From assembly GCA_001724995.1 (NCBI GenBank), contig MEFD01000024.1, positions 31,669-95,668 on the forward strand: 64,000 nucleotides of DNA, read 5' to 3'. The notes below the pieces were generated by a model. It saw only the letters and a list, made by a program, of their open reading frames with translations. It was not told the DNA's origin and searched no databases. A program made the translations under genes and the position numbers. Positions within the stretch are counted from its first letter, which is position 1, and every line of letters starts with the position of its first letter. The stretch is from Rubrivivax sp. SCN 71-131 (GTDB lineage Bacteria; Pseudomonadota; Gammaproteobacteria; Burkholderiales; Burkholderiaceae_C). Below are positions 1 through 7,783 of the stretch, in pieces.

Positions 1-1
1 C

Positions 2-292
2 GCACCGATGGCCGGATCGCCCGCAGGCAACGACATCAACATGATCCTGGACATCCCGGTGCAGCTCACCGTGGAGCTGGGACGCACGCGCATCCCGATC
101 AAGCACATCCTGCAGCTCGCGCAGGGCTCGGTGGTCGAGCTCGAGACCCTGGCCGGCGAACCGATGGACGTGCTCGTCAACGGCTACCTGATCGCGCAGG
201 GCGAGGTCGTGGTCGTCAACGACAAGTTCGGCATTCGCCTCACCGACATCGTCACGCCCAGCGAGCGCATGCGCCGCCTGAGCCGGACCTGA
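2..292 (+). CDS. fliN: FliN, flagellar motor switch protein (5' end outside window)
   Basis: C-terminal SpoA/FliN domain of the C-ring switch protein, which sits at the cytoplasmic base of the flagellar motor and takes part in torque switching and export-substrate docking. The frame is open from the window edge; the first ATG at position 8 is probably internal, because family members are usually about 100-160 residues and the readable part starts close to the conserved domain. Seen directly are the SpoA hallmarks LTVELGRTRIP, GSVVELE and a terminal VVVVNDKFGIRLTDI strand. fliO follows 38 bases downstream on the same strand, the normal fliN-O-P-Q-R order. The identity is secure; only the true start is unknown. 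Confidence 0.93.
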   Translation, partial: APMAGSPAGNDINMILDIPVQLTVELGRTRIPIKHILQLAQGSVVELETLAGEPMDVLVNGYLIAQGEVVVVNDKFGIRLTDIVTPSERMRRLSRT

Positions 293-330
293 GCCGGGCC
301 CGAGCCGGCACTGCGCACAGGCCGTCGACG

Positions 331-678
331 ATGGTGCAGGACTGGACTTCGCTGCTCTGGCTGGCGCTGGTGCTGCTGGCCATCCCCGGGACGCTGTGGC
401 TGCTCAAGCGCACGCCGCTGGCGCAGGGCGGCCGGCCCGGCACCGCGCGCACGGTGGCGGTGCTGCCCTTGTCGACCAGCCAGCGCGTGGTCACCGTCGA
501 GGTCGGACGCGGCGAACAGCGCCTGTGGCTCGTGCTCGGCGTCACGCCGCAGGGTATCAGCAACCTCTACACCATGGCGCCGCAGGACGAGGAGGCCGCA
601 CCGCCCTCGCCGGCTGCCACGCTGAACCCGCTGCTGCAGCGCCTGCGTCGACGCACCGAGGGCGGCGATGCGCGCTGA
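331..678 (+). CDS. fliO: FliO, flagellar export apparatus assembly protein
   Basis: Small bitopic membrane protein that helps FliP assemble in the flagellar type III export gate. Of its 115 residues, about 6-25 form one transmembrane helix. A short cytoplasmic domain follows with the FliO-like pattern [15 protein letters not shown] and [16 protein letters not shown]. The C-terminal tail is poorly conserved, as usual for the family. Sequence similarity in FliO is generally low, so the call rests on this domain plus its place between fliN and fliP. Its last 11 bases overlap the start of fliP, suggesting coupled translation. Confidence 0.88.
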   Translation: MVQDWTSLLWLALVLLAIPGTLWLLKRTPLAQGGRPGTARTVAVLPLSTSQRVVTVEVGRGEQRLWLVLGVTPQGISNLYTMAPQDEEAAPPSPAATLNPLLQRLRRRTEGGDAR

Positions 679-1444
679 GGGCCGCACGCTCGCCGCCGCC
701 GCGCTGCTGCTGCTGGCCGAGGGCGCGCTGGCGCAGGCTGGCGCAGCCGCCGGCGGCGCCGGCAGCGGCGTCGGCGCCAACCTGCCGCTGCTCATCGGCC
801 AGACCGGGGGCGGCAGCTATTCGGTGCCGGTGCAGACGCTGCTGTTCTTCACCGCGCTGTCGTTCCTGCCGGCGACGCTGCTGCTGATGACGAGCTTCAC
901 GCGCATCATCATCGTGCTCTCGCTGCTGCGTCAGGCCCTGGGCACGCAGGCCGCGCCGCCCAATCAGGTGCTGCTCGGGCTGTCGCTCTTTCTCACCTTC
1001 TTCGTCATGGGCCCGACCTTCGACAAGGTCTACGAGCAGGCCTACCGGCCCTTTGCCGCCAACGAGATGCCCTTCGGCGAGGCGCTGGCGCGGGGCGAGG
1101 CGCCGATGCGCGAGTTCATGCTCAAGCAGACGCGCCAGGCCGACATGCAGCTGTTCTCGCGGCTGGCGCGGCTGCCGGCCGAGGTCAAGGGCGAGCAACT
1201 GCCCTTTCGCGTGCTCGTTCCCGCCTTCGTCACCAGCGAGCTGAAGAGCGCGTTCCAGATCGGCTTCACCGTCTTCGTCCCCTTCCTGATCATCGACATG
1301 CTCGTGGCCAGCGTTCTCATGAGCCTGGGCATGATGATGCTCAGCCCCGTGCTGGTGGCCTTGCCCTTCAAGCTGATGCTGTTCGTGCTCGCCGACGGCT
1401 GGAACCTGCTGCTCGGCTCGCTCGCCGCCTCCTTCGTCACCTGA
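668..1444 (+). CDS. fliP: FliP, flagellar type III export gate subunit
   Basis: Core subunit of the FliPQR export gate in the inner membrane. It has 258 residues, a typical length. A cleavable-looking signal segment (about residues 1-22, ending ALAQA) is normal for FliP. Conserved blocks include LTSF-type [15 protein letters not shown], the [16 protein letters not shown] helix, and the C-terminal [23 protein letters not shown] segment. Several transmembrane helices are evident. It overlaps fliO by 11 bases and lies 16 bases before fliQ. Confidence 0.98.
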   Translation: MRAEGRTLAAAALLLLAEGALAQAGAAAGGAGSGVGANLPLLIGQTGGGSYSVPVQTLLFFTALSFLPATLLLMTSFTRIIIVLSLLRQALGTQAAPPNQVLLGLSLFLTFFVMGPTFDKVYEQAYRPFAANEMPFGEALARGEAPMREFMLKQTRQADMQLFSRLARLPAEVKGEQLPFRVLVPAFVTSELKSAFQIGFTVFVPFLIIDMLVASVLMSLGMMMLSPVLVALPFKLMLFVLADGWNLLLGSLAASFVT

Positions 1445-1460
1445 AAAACGGATCCGTCCG

Positions 1461-1730
1461 ATGACGCCGCAACAAGTCCTCGACACCGGCCAGCAGGGGC
1501 TGATGCTGATGCTCATGGTCTCCGCGCCGATCCTGCTCGTGGTGCTGCTCGTGGGCCTGCTGATCAGCGTGTTCCAGGCTGCCACGCAGCTCAACGAGGC
1601 CACGCTCACCTTCGTGCCCAAGATCGTCGCCGTCATCGCCACGCTCGCCCTCGCCGGCCCCTGGATGCTGCAGACGCTGGTCGAATACCTCCAGCGCATG
1701 CTGCTGGGCATCCCCGGCGTGGTCGGCTGA
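1461..1730 (+). CDS. fliQ: FliQ, flagellar export gate subunit
   Basis: Two-helix membrane protein of the FliPQR gate. The 89-residue length is exactly that of the family. Visible are an N-terminal hydrophobic segment (VSAPILLVVLLVGLLISVFQA), the conserved ATQLNEATLTFVPKI loop and a second hydrophobic segment. It sits between fliP and fliR in the standard order, with short gaps of 16 and 38 bases, so it is presumably on the same transcript. Confidence 0.97.
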   Translation: MTPQQVLDTGQQGLMLMLMVSAPILLVVLLVGLLISVFQAATQLNEATLTFVPKIVAVIATLALAGPWMLQTLVEYLQRMLLGIPGVVG

Positions 1731-1768
1731 GCGCGCGCGAGGCCGACGCCCGACTGCAGCCCGGGGCC

Positions 1769-2536
1769 ATGGTCAGCATCACCGAAGGCGAGGTGCTGGC
1801 CTGGCTGACGCCGCTGCTGTGGCCCTTCCTGCGCACGCTGGCGCTCTTCAGCACGCTGCCGGTGCTGGGCACGCGCACGGTGCCCCTGCGCGTGCGCGTG
1901 GCGCTGGCCGCCTTCATCGCGCTCGCCGCGCAGGCGTCGCTGCCCGCGCCGCCGCCGCCGCTGCCGCTGGATTCGCCGCTGGCCTTCATGCTCGTGGTGC
2001 AGCAGCTCTTCGTCGGCCTCGCGCTCGGCTTCTCGGTGCGCGTGGTGTTCGCCGCGATCGAGTTCGCCGGCGAGGTCATCGGCCTGCAGATGGGCCTGAA
2101 CTTCGCCGGCTTCTTCGATCCCGCCACCGCCAACCAGGCCACCGCCAGCGGCCGCTTCCTCGGCACCATGACGGCCTGGCTCTTCATCGTCGGCGGCGGC
2201 CACCTGCTGGTGATCGCCGCCCTGGTGCAGAGCTTCACGACCTTTCCCGCGGACGGGCAACCGCTGGCCTTCCTGCAGGCCGTGCAACCCTATCGCTGGG
2301 GCGCCGAGATCTTCTCGCTCGGGCTGTGGATTGCGCTGCCGCTGATCGCCATGCTGCTGACGGTGAACCTGGTGCTGGGCGTGATCTCGCGCGTGGCCTC
2401 GCAGATCAACGTCTTCTCGGTCGGCTTTCCGATCACGCTGGGCGTCGGGCTGCTGGGCCTGCTGCTGACGCTGCCGGCGCTGCAGACTCCGCTGGCCAGC
2501 GGGCTCGCGCGCATGCTGGCGCTGTTCCAGGGCTGA
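1769..2536 (+). CDS. fliR: FliR, flagellar export gate subunit
   Basis: Polytopic inner-membrane subunit that closes the FliPQR gate and contacts FlhB. It has 255 residues, normal for FliR. Seen are repeated hydrophobic helices, the conserved GEVIGLQMGLNFAGFFDP block and the C-terminal helix pair around VNLVLGVISRVASQINVFSVGFPI, which is diagnostic of FliR. It ends the flagellar operon in this window; the next gene is convergent on the other strand after 54 bases, with no obvious strong terminator between them. Confidence 0.97.
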   Translation: MVSITEGEVLAWLTPLLWPFLRTLALFSTLPVLGTRTVPLRVRVALAAFIALAAQASLPAPPPPLPLDSPLAFMLVVQQLFVGLALGFSVRVVFAAIEFAGEVIGLQMGLNFAGFFDPATANQATASGRFLGTMTAWLFIVGGGHLLVIAALVQSFTTFPADGQPLAFLQAVQPYRWGAEIFSLGLWIALPLIAMLLTVNLVLGVISRVASQINVFSVGFPITLGVGLLGLLLTLPALQTPLASGLARMLALFQG

Positions 2537-2590
2537 GGGACAGGCGGCATCGGCCGGCATCGGCACCCTCTCCTGCGGTGATGCCGTTCG

Positions 2591-3844
2591 TCAGCCCGGC
2601 ACCTCCAGCGCCTGGGCCAGCGTCAACTCGCCCAGGCGGCTGGCGCGGGCCACGGCCGCGTTGCCCGGTCGCGGCGCCAGCAGCAGCGCCTGCACCAGCG
2701 GCGCCAGCGGCGTCGTCGCCGGTTCCCCGAGAAGCACGTGGCGCTGCGCCTGCGCCTGCGCCTGCGCCTCTTCCAGGCGGCCGACCCAGCCGATGTCGAT
2801 CAGCCGGTCGAGCACCGGCTCGATCTGCAGCGGATCGCGGCGCAGCGCCAGCGCCAGATCCTGCAGCGAGAGCCCGCCCGCGCCGCCGGCACGCGCCGCG
2901 CGCAGCCGCCGCAACAGCTCCAGCGCGAGCGTGAAGCGCCCGCCGGGCTCGTCGGGACCGCGCACCACGCGCATCTGCAGGCTGGGCGCGTAGGCGGCGA
3001 TGACCGCGCCCAGCAGCACGATGACCCACCCGAGGTAGATCCACAGCAGCAGGATCGGCACCGTGGCGAACGTGCCGTAGACGGCGGAGAAGCTGCCGAT
3101 GCGCTCGACGTACCAGGCCAGCGCCGCCTTGGCGGCCTCGACGCCGGCGGCCACGAACAGCGCGCCGGCCCAGGCGTGGCCCCAGCGCACGAAGGTGTTG
3201 GGAACGTAGCGGAAGAGGCCGGCGATCGTCGCCGCCAGCAGCGCGAACTGCAGCACCGCGAACACCAGGTTGACGCCCCCAGGCGGCGCGCCCACCAGGC
3301 CCTTGGAGGCCGAGACGGCGTAGCTCGTCATGCTCAGGCTCACCCCCACGGCCAGCGGCCCCAGGGTCAGCGCGGCCCAGTAGACGAGCAGCCGTTGCGC
3401 CAGCGGCCGGGCGCGCCGCACGCGCCAGATGCCGTTGAGCGAGCGATCGATGGTCAGCATCATCGACAGCGCCGTGGCCAGCAGCAACAGCAGGCCGGCG
3501 GTGCCGACGCCGCGCGCGTTGGCGGAGAACTGCGTCAGCGTGCGCAGCACCGGCCGCGCGATGCCCTCGGGCACCAGCGCGCGCAGGAAGTACTTCTCCA
3601 GCGCGACCTGGACGCTCGAGAACATCGGGAAGGCGGTGAACACCGCGAGCATCACGGTGAGCAACGGCACCAGCGCGATCAAGGTGGCGAAGGTCAGGCT
3701 GCCGGCCGACAGGCCCAGGCGATCCTCGCGGAAACGCTGGCGCAGCGTGCGCAGGGTGTCGATCCAGGGCCAGCGGCGCAGCGCCTGTGCCGCGCGGCCC
3801 AGCTGCTCGCCCAGGGCCCGGGCCAGGGCCTCGGGTCGGGACAT
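2591..3844 (-). CDS. YihY/BrkB family inner-membrane protein
   Basis: Polytopic membrane protein of the YihY/BrkB family (formerly misnamed RNase BN); biochemical function unknown. The 417-residue product starts at the ATG at 3844. About six hydrophobic helices occupy roughly residues 40-290. Conserved signatures are DRLGLSAGSLTFATLIALVP, the IDRSLNGIWRVRRARP loop, and GSFSAVYGTFATVPILLLWIYLGW. A soluble C-terminal extension of about 120 residues follows; its codons include a (TGCGCC)4 repeat at 2745-2768 giving an Ala-Gln run, a multiple of three and so not a phase switch. The gene is divergent from the DUF2069 gene, with only 18 bases between the two ATGs. Confidence 0.9.
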   Translation of the reverse strand: MSRPEALARALGEQLGRAAQALRRWPWIDTLRTLRQRFREDRLGLSAGSLTFATLIALVPLLTVMLAVFTAFPMFSSVQVALEKYFLRALVPEGIARPVLRTLTQFSANARGVGTAGLLLLLATALSMMLTIDRSLNGIWRVRRARPLAQRLLVYWAALTLGPLAVGVSLSMTSYAVSASKGLVGAPPGGVNLVFAVLQFALLAATIAGLFRYVPNTFVRWGHAWAGALFVAAGVEAAKAALAWYVERIGSFSAVYGTFATVPILLLWIYLGWVIVLLGAVIAAYAPSLQMRVVRGPDEPGGRFTLALELLRRLRAARAGGAGGLSLQDLALALRRDPLQIEPVLDRLIDIGWVGRLEEAQAQAQAQRHVLLGEPATTPLAPLVQALLLAPRPGNAAVARASRLGELTLAQALEVPG

Positions 3845-3870
3845 GCTGGCTATGATGCCAGCATGTCCCT
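3841..3870. promoter_or_regulatory. Perfect inverted repeat spanning two divergent start codons
   Basis: A 10-base arm at 3841-3850 and its exact complement at 3857-3866 flank a 6-base centre, TATGAT. The ATG of the YihY-like gene (minus strand, 3844) and the ATG of the DUF2069 gene (plus strand, 3863) lie inside opposite arms. TATGAT resembles a -10 hexamer for the plus strand, 6 bases before its ATG. The symmetry and tight geometry suggest a dimeric regulator site or a shared leaderless promoter; this is inference. Confidence 0.5.
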
Positions 3871-4276
3871 GCCCCCCGTCCAGGCGCCGCCGGCCGTGCG
3901 TCGCGCCCGCGCTCTGGTCGTGCTCACCCTGCTGGCGCTGGTCGCGCTGGGTCTGGCCTGGGAACTGGTGCTGGCCCCCACCGGCCGCGGCAGCTGGGCG
4001 CTCAAGGTGCTGCCGCTGCTGCTGCTGCTGCCCGGCCTGCTGCGCCACCGTCTCTACACCTACCGCGCGGCCAGCCTGCTGGTCTGGCTCTACATCACCG
4101 AAGGCCTGGTGCGCGCGACCAGCGAGGGTGGGCGCGCGCAAGCCCTGGCTGCGGCCGAGGTCGTGCTCGCCCTGCTGCTCTTCGTGCTGTGCGTGCACTA
4201 CATACTGCTGCGCCTGCCGCGCCGCAGGAAGAATGACGCGGCCAAGCTCGCGCCCGTACCGGATCATGAAGCCTGA
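3863..4276 (+). CDS. DUF2069 membrane protein
   Basis: Small membrane protein of 137 residues matching the DUF2069 family, which has no established function. Three to four hydrophobic segments are visible (about residues 18-38, 47-60, 66-78 and 91-112), with the conserved stretch LLPGLLRHRLYTYRAASLLVWLYITEGLVRA. The tail is short and basic. It ends 11 bases inside the following FAD oxidase gene, so the two are probably co-translated. In related genomes a wrbA-type quinone reductase often lies beside DUF2069; none is present here. Confidence 0.85.
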   Translation: MSLPPVQAPPAVRRARALVVLTLLALVALGLAWELVLAPTGRGSWALKVLPLLLLLPGLLRHRLYTYRAASLLVWLYITEGLVRATSEGGRAQALAAAEVVLALLLFVLCVHYILLRLPRRRKNDAAKLAPVPDHEA

Positions 4277-5687
4277 CCTCCAAGCCGCCCTGGCCGACCT
4301 GCGCGACGCGGTCGGCGCCGCCCACGTCCTCCACGAAGGCGACCGCTCGGCCTGGGAGCAGGACTGGCGCCGACGCTGGCGCGGGCGTTCGCTGGCCGTC
4401 GTGCGTCCGGGCAGCACGCCCGAGGTTGCCGCCGTCGTCAAGGTCTGCGCAGCGCATGGCCTCAGTCTCGTGCCGCAGGGCGGCAACACCGGCCTCGTCG
4501 GTGGCGGCGTTCCCGACGACAGCGGCCGCCAGGTGTTGCTGAGCCTGCAGCGCCTGAATCGCGTGCGCGCCATCGACAGCGCCAATCTGGCCATCACCGT
4601 CGAGGCCGGCTGCGTGCTGCAGGCCGTACAGGAGGCCGCCGCGGCCCAGGGCCTGATGTTCCCGCTGAGCCTGGCCGCCGAAGGCAGTTGCACCATCGGC
4701 GGCAACCTCGCCACCAACGCCGGCGGTACGCAGGTGCTGCGCCACGGCAACGCGCGCGCGCTGTGCCTGGGCCTGGAAGTGGTCACCGCCGAGGGCGAGG
4801 TCTGGAACGGGCTTTCGGGCCTGCGCAAGGACAACACCGGCTACGACCTGCGCGACCTCTACATCGGCAGCGAAGGCACGCTTGGCGTCATCACCGCGGC
4901 GACGATGGCGCTCGTGCCGCAGCCCGCGGCGATGACCACGGCGCTGGCGGCCTGCGCCAGCGTGCGCCACTGCGTCGGACTGCTGGAACTCGCGCGCAAG
5001 CGCCTGGGGCCGGGCCTGAGCGGCTTCGAGATGATGGGGCGCTTCGCGCTCGACCTCGTCGCGCGCCACTTCCCGCAACTGCCGGCACCGCTGCCGCAGG
5101 CGGCCTGGACGGTACTGCTGGAGCAAAGCGACAACGAGGGCGAGGAACAGGCCCGTGCGCGCTTCGAGGCGCTGCTCTCCGAGGCCCTCGAAGCCGGCCT
5201 GATCGAGGACGCGGTCGTGGCCGAGAGCCTGCAGCAGAGCCAGGGCCTGTGGCATGTGCGCGAGTCGATCCCGCTGGCGCAGTCGGAAGAGGGCCTGAAC
5301 ATCAAGCACGACATCGCGCTGCCGGTGTCGGCGGTACCCGACTTCGTCGAGCAGACGGATGCCGCGCTCGCGGCGGCGATCCCGGGCGTGAGACTGGTCG
5401 ACTTCGGCCACCTCGGCGACGGCAACCTGCACTACAACGTGCAGGCCCCCGCGGGCGCGGACGCGGCGCGCTTCCTCGCCGAGCGCGAGGCCGAGGTGAA
5501 CCGCATCGTCTACGACGCGGTGCAGCGCCTGGGCGGATCGATCTCGGCCGAGCATGGCGTCGGCCAGCTCAAGCCCGAGGAGATCGTGCAGCGCAAGAGC
5601 GCCGTCGAGATCGCGCTGATGCGCCGCATCAAGGCCGCGCTGGATCCGCAGGGACGGCTGAACCCGGGGCGCGTGCTGCTGCGTTGA
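4266..5687 (+). CDS. FAD-linked oxidase, GlcD/D-2-hydroxyglutarate dehydrogenase-like
   Basis: Flavoprotein of the VAO/GlcD family that oxidises a D-2-hydroxy acid to the 2-oxo acid and passes electrons to the respiratory chain or an electron carrier. The 473-residue product shows the FAD-binding region (PQGGNTGLVGGGVP, about 75-90; TIGGNLATNAGG, about 138-150; LYIGSEGTLGVIT, about 197-210). The FAD-oxidase C domain contains a histidine-rich DFGHLGDGNLHYN and the closing SAEHGVGQLK. Whether the substrate is D-2-hydroxyglutarate, D-lactate or glycolate cannot be told from sequence. The start overlaps the DUF2069 gene by 11 bases. Confidence 0.9.
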   Translation: MKPDLQAALADLRDAVGAAHVLHEGDRSAWEQDWRRRWRGRSLAVVRPGSTPEVAAVVKVCAAHGLSLVPQGGNTGLVGGGVPDDSGRQVLLSLQRLNRVRAIDSANLAITVEAGCVLQAVQEAAAAQGLMFPLSLAAEGSCTIGGNLATNAGGTQVLRHGNARALCLGLEVVTAEGEVWNGLSGLRKDNTGYDLRDLYIGSEGTLGVITAATMALVPQPAAMTTALAACASVRHCVGLLELARKRLGPGLSGFEMMGRFALDLVARHFPQLPAPLPQAAWTVLLEQSDNEGEEQARARFEALLSEALEAGLIEDAVVAESLQQSQGLWHVRESIPLAQSEEGLNIKHDIALPVSAVPDFVEQTDAALAAAIPGVRLVDFGHLGDGNLHYNVQAPAGADAARFLAEREAEVNRIVYDAVQRLGGSISAEHGVGQLKPEEIVQRKSAVEIALMRRIKAALDPQGRLNPGRVLLR

Positions 5688-5732
5688 GCAGCCGCTCTGC
5701 CGCGGCTGCTGCGGCCAGCGCAACTGCTGCGA

Positions 5733-6227
5733 CTACTGCAACGGGCCCTTGAGCGCCGCCGGAACCGGGATCGAGACGACCTCGATGCCCTCGTCGGCCA
5801 GGGCCGCACGCTCGTCGGCACTGGCCTGGCCGCGGATGCCGCGCTGCGGCGTCTCGCCGTAGTGGATGCGCCGGGCCTCGCTCGCGAAGCGCTCGCCGAC
5901 GTCTTCGGTGTTCGCCATCAGCTTGCGCACCGCGTGCAGCCAGGCGGCCTGCAGGACGTGATCGGGCGGCGGCCCAGCCGGCGCGGCAGGCCCGGTGACG
6001 GCCGCGGCATCGGCTGAGGCGGGTGCGGCATCCGTGCCTTCGCTACGCGGCGCGCGCGCACCGGAGAGGTTGAGCCGCGGCGCGCTCGGCAGGCGGCTGA
6101 CCTGGCGGTCGGCGCACAGCGGGCACTCGACCTGACCCGAGTCCTGCTGGCGCTGGAACTCCTCCTCGGAGCCGAACCAGCCCTCGAAGCCATGCCCGTT
6201 GCCGCAGCGCAGGTCGACGACCTTCAT
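5733..6227 (-). CDS. DUF1178 zinc-ribbon-like protein
   Basis: 164-residue cytoplasmic protein of the DUF1178 family; function unknown. The N-terminus carries the family signature MKVVDLRCGNGHGFEGWFGS and a likely zinc site built from C8, H12, C35 and C38 (CPLC). A variable Ala/Pro-rich linker follows (about 55-95). The second conserved block ends with the GIEVVSIPVP motif. It lies 55 bases beyond the nuoN stop on the same strand, so it may receive read-through. A weak -10-like TAGGAT sits 6 bases before the ATG (6234-6239). Confidence 0.88.
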   Translation of the reverse strand: MKVVDLRCGNGHGFEGWFGSEEEFQRQQDSGQVECPLCADRQVSRLPSAPRLNLSGARAPRSEGTDAAPASADAAAVTGPAAPAGPPPDHVLQAAWLHAVRKLMANTEDVGERFASEARRIHYGETPQRGIRGQASADERAALADEGIEVVSIPVPAALKGPLQ

Positions 6228-6282
6228 CGGGCCATCCTAACCCGGCCTTGGCGCGCCCGCCTTCGCGCCGGACTCACGCGCT

Positions 6283-7767
6283 TCAGCTCGCCAAGGCTTT
6301 CACGATGGCGTCGCGGCACATCGCCATCAAGCCTCCGGGCAGGAGCCCCAGGCCCAGCACCAGCAGGCCGTTGACGGCCAGCAGCGCGCTCAAACCGCCG
6401 CCGCGCACGAGCGGGCCTTCGGCGCCCTTGGGCTGGTCGAAGTACATCACCTTCACCACGCGCAGGTAGTAGAAGGCACCGACCAGCGAGATCACGACCG
6501 CGAACACCGCCAGCCCGATGTAGAGCGGAACGTTGGTCGTCACCAGCGCCTGCAACACCGACAGCTTGGCATAGAAGCCCACCATCGGCGGCACGCCGGC
6601 CAGCGAGAACATGAACACCGCCATCACCCCCGCGGCCCAGGGGCTGCGGCGGTTGAGACCCGCGAAGTCCGCGATCTCCTCGGCCTCGAAGCCCTGACGC
6701 GAGAGGAACATGATGGTGCCGAAGCTGCCGAGCGTGGTCAGCACGTAGACGACGATGTAGAACAGCGCCGAGCTGTACGCGTTGCCCGCCGACAGCGTGT
6801 TTCCGCTGACCACGCCGGCCGACAGGCCCAGCAGCACGAAGCCCATGTGCGAGATCATCGAATAGGCGAGCATGCGCTTGAGGTTGGTCTGCGCGATGGC
6901 GGCGACGTTGCCGAGCACCAGCGAGGCCACGGCGAGCACGATCAGCATCTGCTGCCAGTCGGGCGCAAGGCCGAGCATGCCCTCGACCAGCAGCCGGATC
7001 GTGATCGCGAAGCCGGCCAGCTCGGGTGCGCTGCCGATCAGCAGCGTGACCGCGGTCGGTGCGCCGTGGTAGACGTCGGGCACCCACATGTGAAAGGGCA
7101 CCGCGCCGAGCTTGAAGGCCAGGCCCGCGACGACGAAGACGAGGCCCAGTGCCAGCACCTCGTTGTTGATGCGGCCCGCGGCGATCTGCTCGAACACGCG
7201 CGGGATCTCCAGCGACCCCGTGGCGCCGTACATCATCGACAAGCCGTAGAGCAGGAAGCCGCTGGCCAGCGCCCCGAGCACGAAATACTTCATCGCCGCC
7301 TCGGTGGCCGGCGTGTGCGTGCGGCGCAGCGCGACGAGCGTGTACAGCGACAGGCTCATCACCTCCAGGCCGAGGTAGATGACGAGGAAGTTGTTGGCCG
7401 AACACATGACGCCGATGCCCAGCAGCACGAACAGCGAGAGCGAATAGAACTCGCCCTTCTGCATGTCGCGGCTGGCAAGCGTCGGCCGCGCGTAGGCCAG
7501 CGCCACCATCACGGCGACAGCGGCAAAGCCGGCCAGCAGGTGGCCCAGCGGGTCGGCGACGACGAGGCCGCCGAGGCCGTAGAGGGTCGTGCCCGTGGCG
7601 AAGGCCTCGAGGTGCAGCCACGAGAACACCAGCGTCACCGCCTGCGTCAGCCAGTAGGTGGTGCCGCGCTGCGGGTCGCGCACGAACAGGTCGACCAGTG
7701 TGACGAAGCAGGCGCCCAGCAGCAGCCAGGCCTCGGGTTGGATGACGATCCAGTTCGTTTGGGTCAT
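6283..7767 (-). CDS. nuoN: NuoN, NADH-quinone oxidoreductase subunit N
   Basis: Proton-pumping, antiporter-like membrane subunit of complex I (ND2 homologue). The ATG at 7767 gives 494 residues, the usual size, beginning MTQTNWIVIQPEAWLLLGAC. About 14 hydrophobic helices are visible, with conserved SGFLLYGLSMMYGATGSLE, KLGAVPFHMWVPDVYHGAPT and the LKRMLAYSMISHMGF region, which holds a conserved mid-membrane lysine. Last gene of the nuo operon, 16 bases after nuoM. Confidence 0.98.
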   Translation of the reverse strand: MTQTNWIVIQPEAWLLLGACFVTLVDLFVRDPQRGTTYWLTQAVTLVFSWLHLEAFATGTTLYGLGGLVVADPLGHLLAGFAAVAVMVALAYARPTLASRDMQKGEFYSLSLFVLLGIGVMCSANNFLVIYLGLEVMSLSLYTLVALRRTHTPATEAAMKYFVLGALASGFLLYGLSMMYGATGSLEIPRVFEQIAAGRINNEVLALGLVFVVAGLAFKLGAVPFHMWVPDVYHGAPTAVTLLIGSAPELAGFAITIRLLVEGMLGLAPDWQQMLIVLAVASLVLGNVAAIAQTNLKRMLAYSMISHMGFVLLGLSAGVVSGNTLSAGNAYSSALFYIVVYVLTTLGSFGTIMFLSRQGFEAEEIADFAGLNRRSPWAAGVMAVFMFSLAGVPPMVGFYAKLSVLQALVTTNVPLYIGLAVFAVVISLVGAFYYLRVVKVMYFDQPKGAEGPLVRGGGLSALLAVNGLLVLGLGLLPGGLMAMCRDAIVKALAS

Positions 7768-7783
7768 GGTGGGAGCGCCGCGT

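Noticed and set aside
557..2566. Long open frame antisense to fliP-fliR (669 codons)
   Set aside because: Gln/Arg/His/Ala-rich composition with no domain pattern; it is the mirror of high-GC codon use in the flagellar genes.
2745..2768. (TGCGCC)4 in the YihY-like gene as a phase-variable repeat
   Set aside because: Also a multiple of three inside a low-complexity tail; no frame effect.
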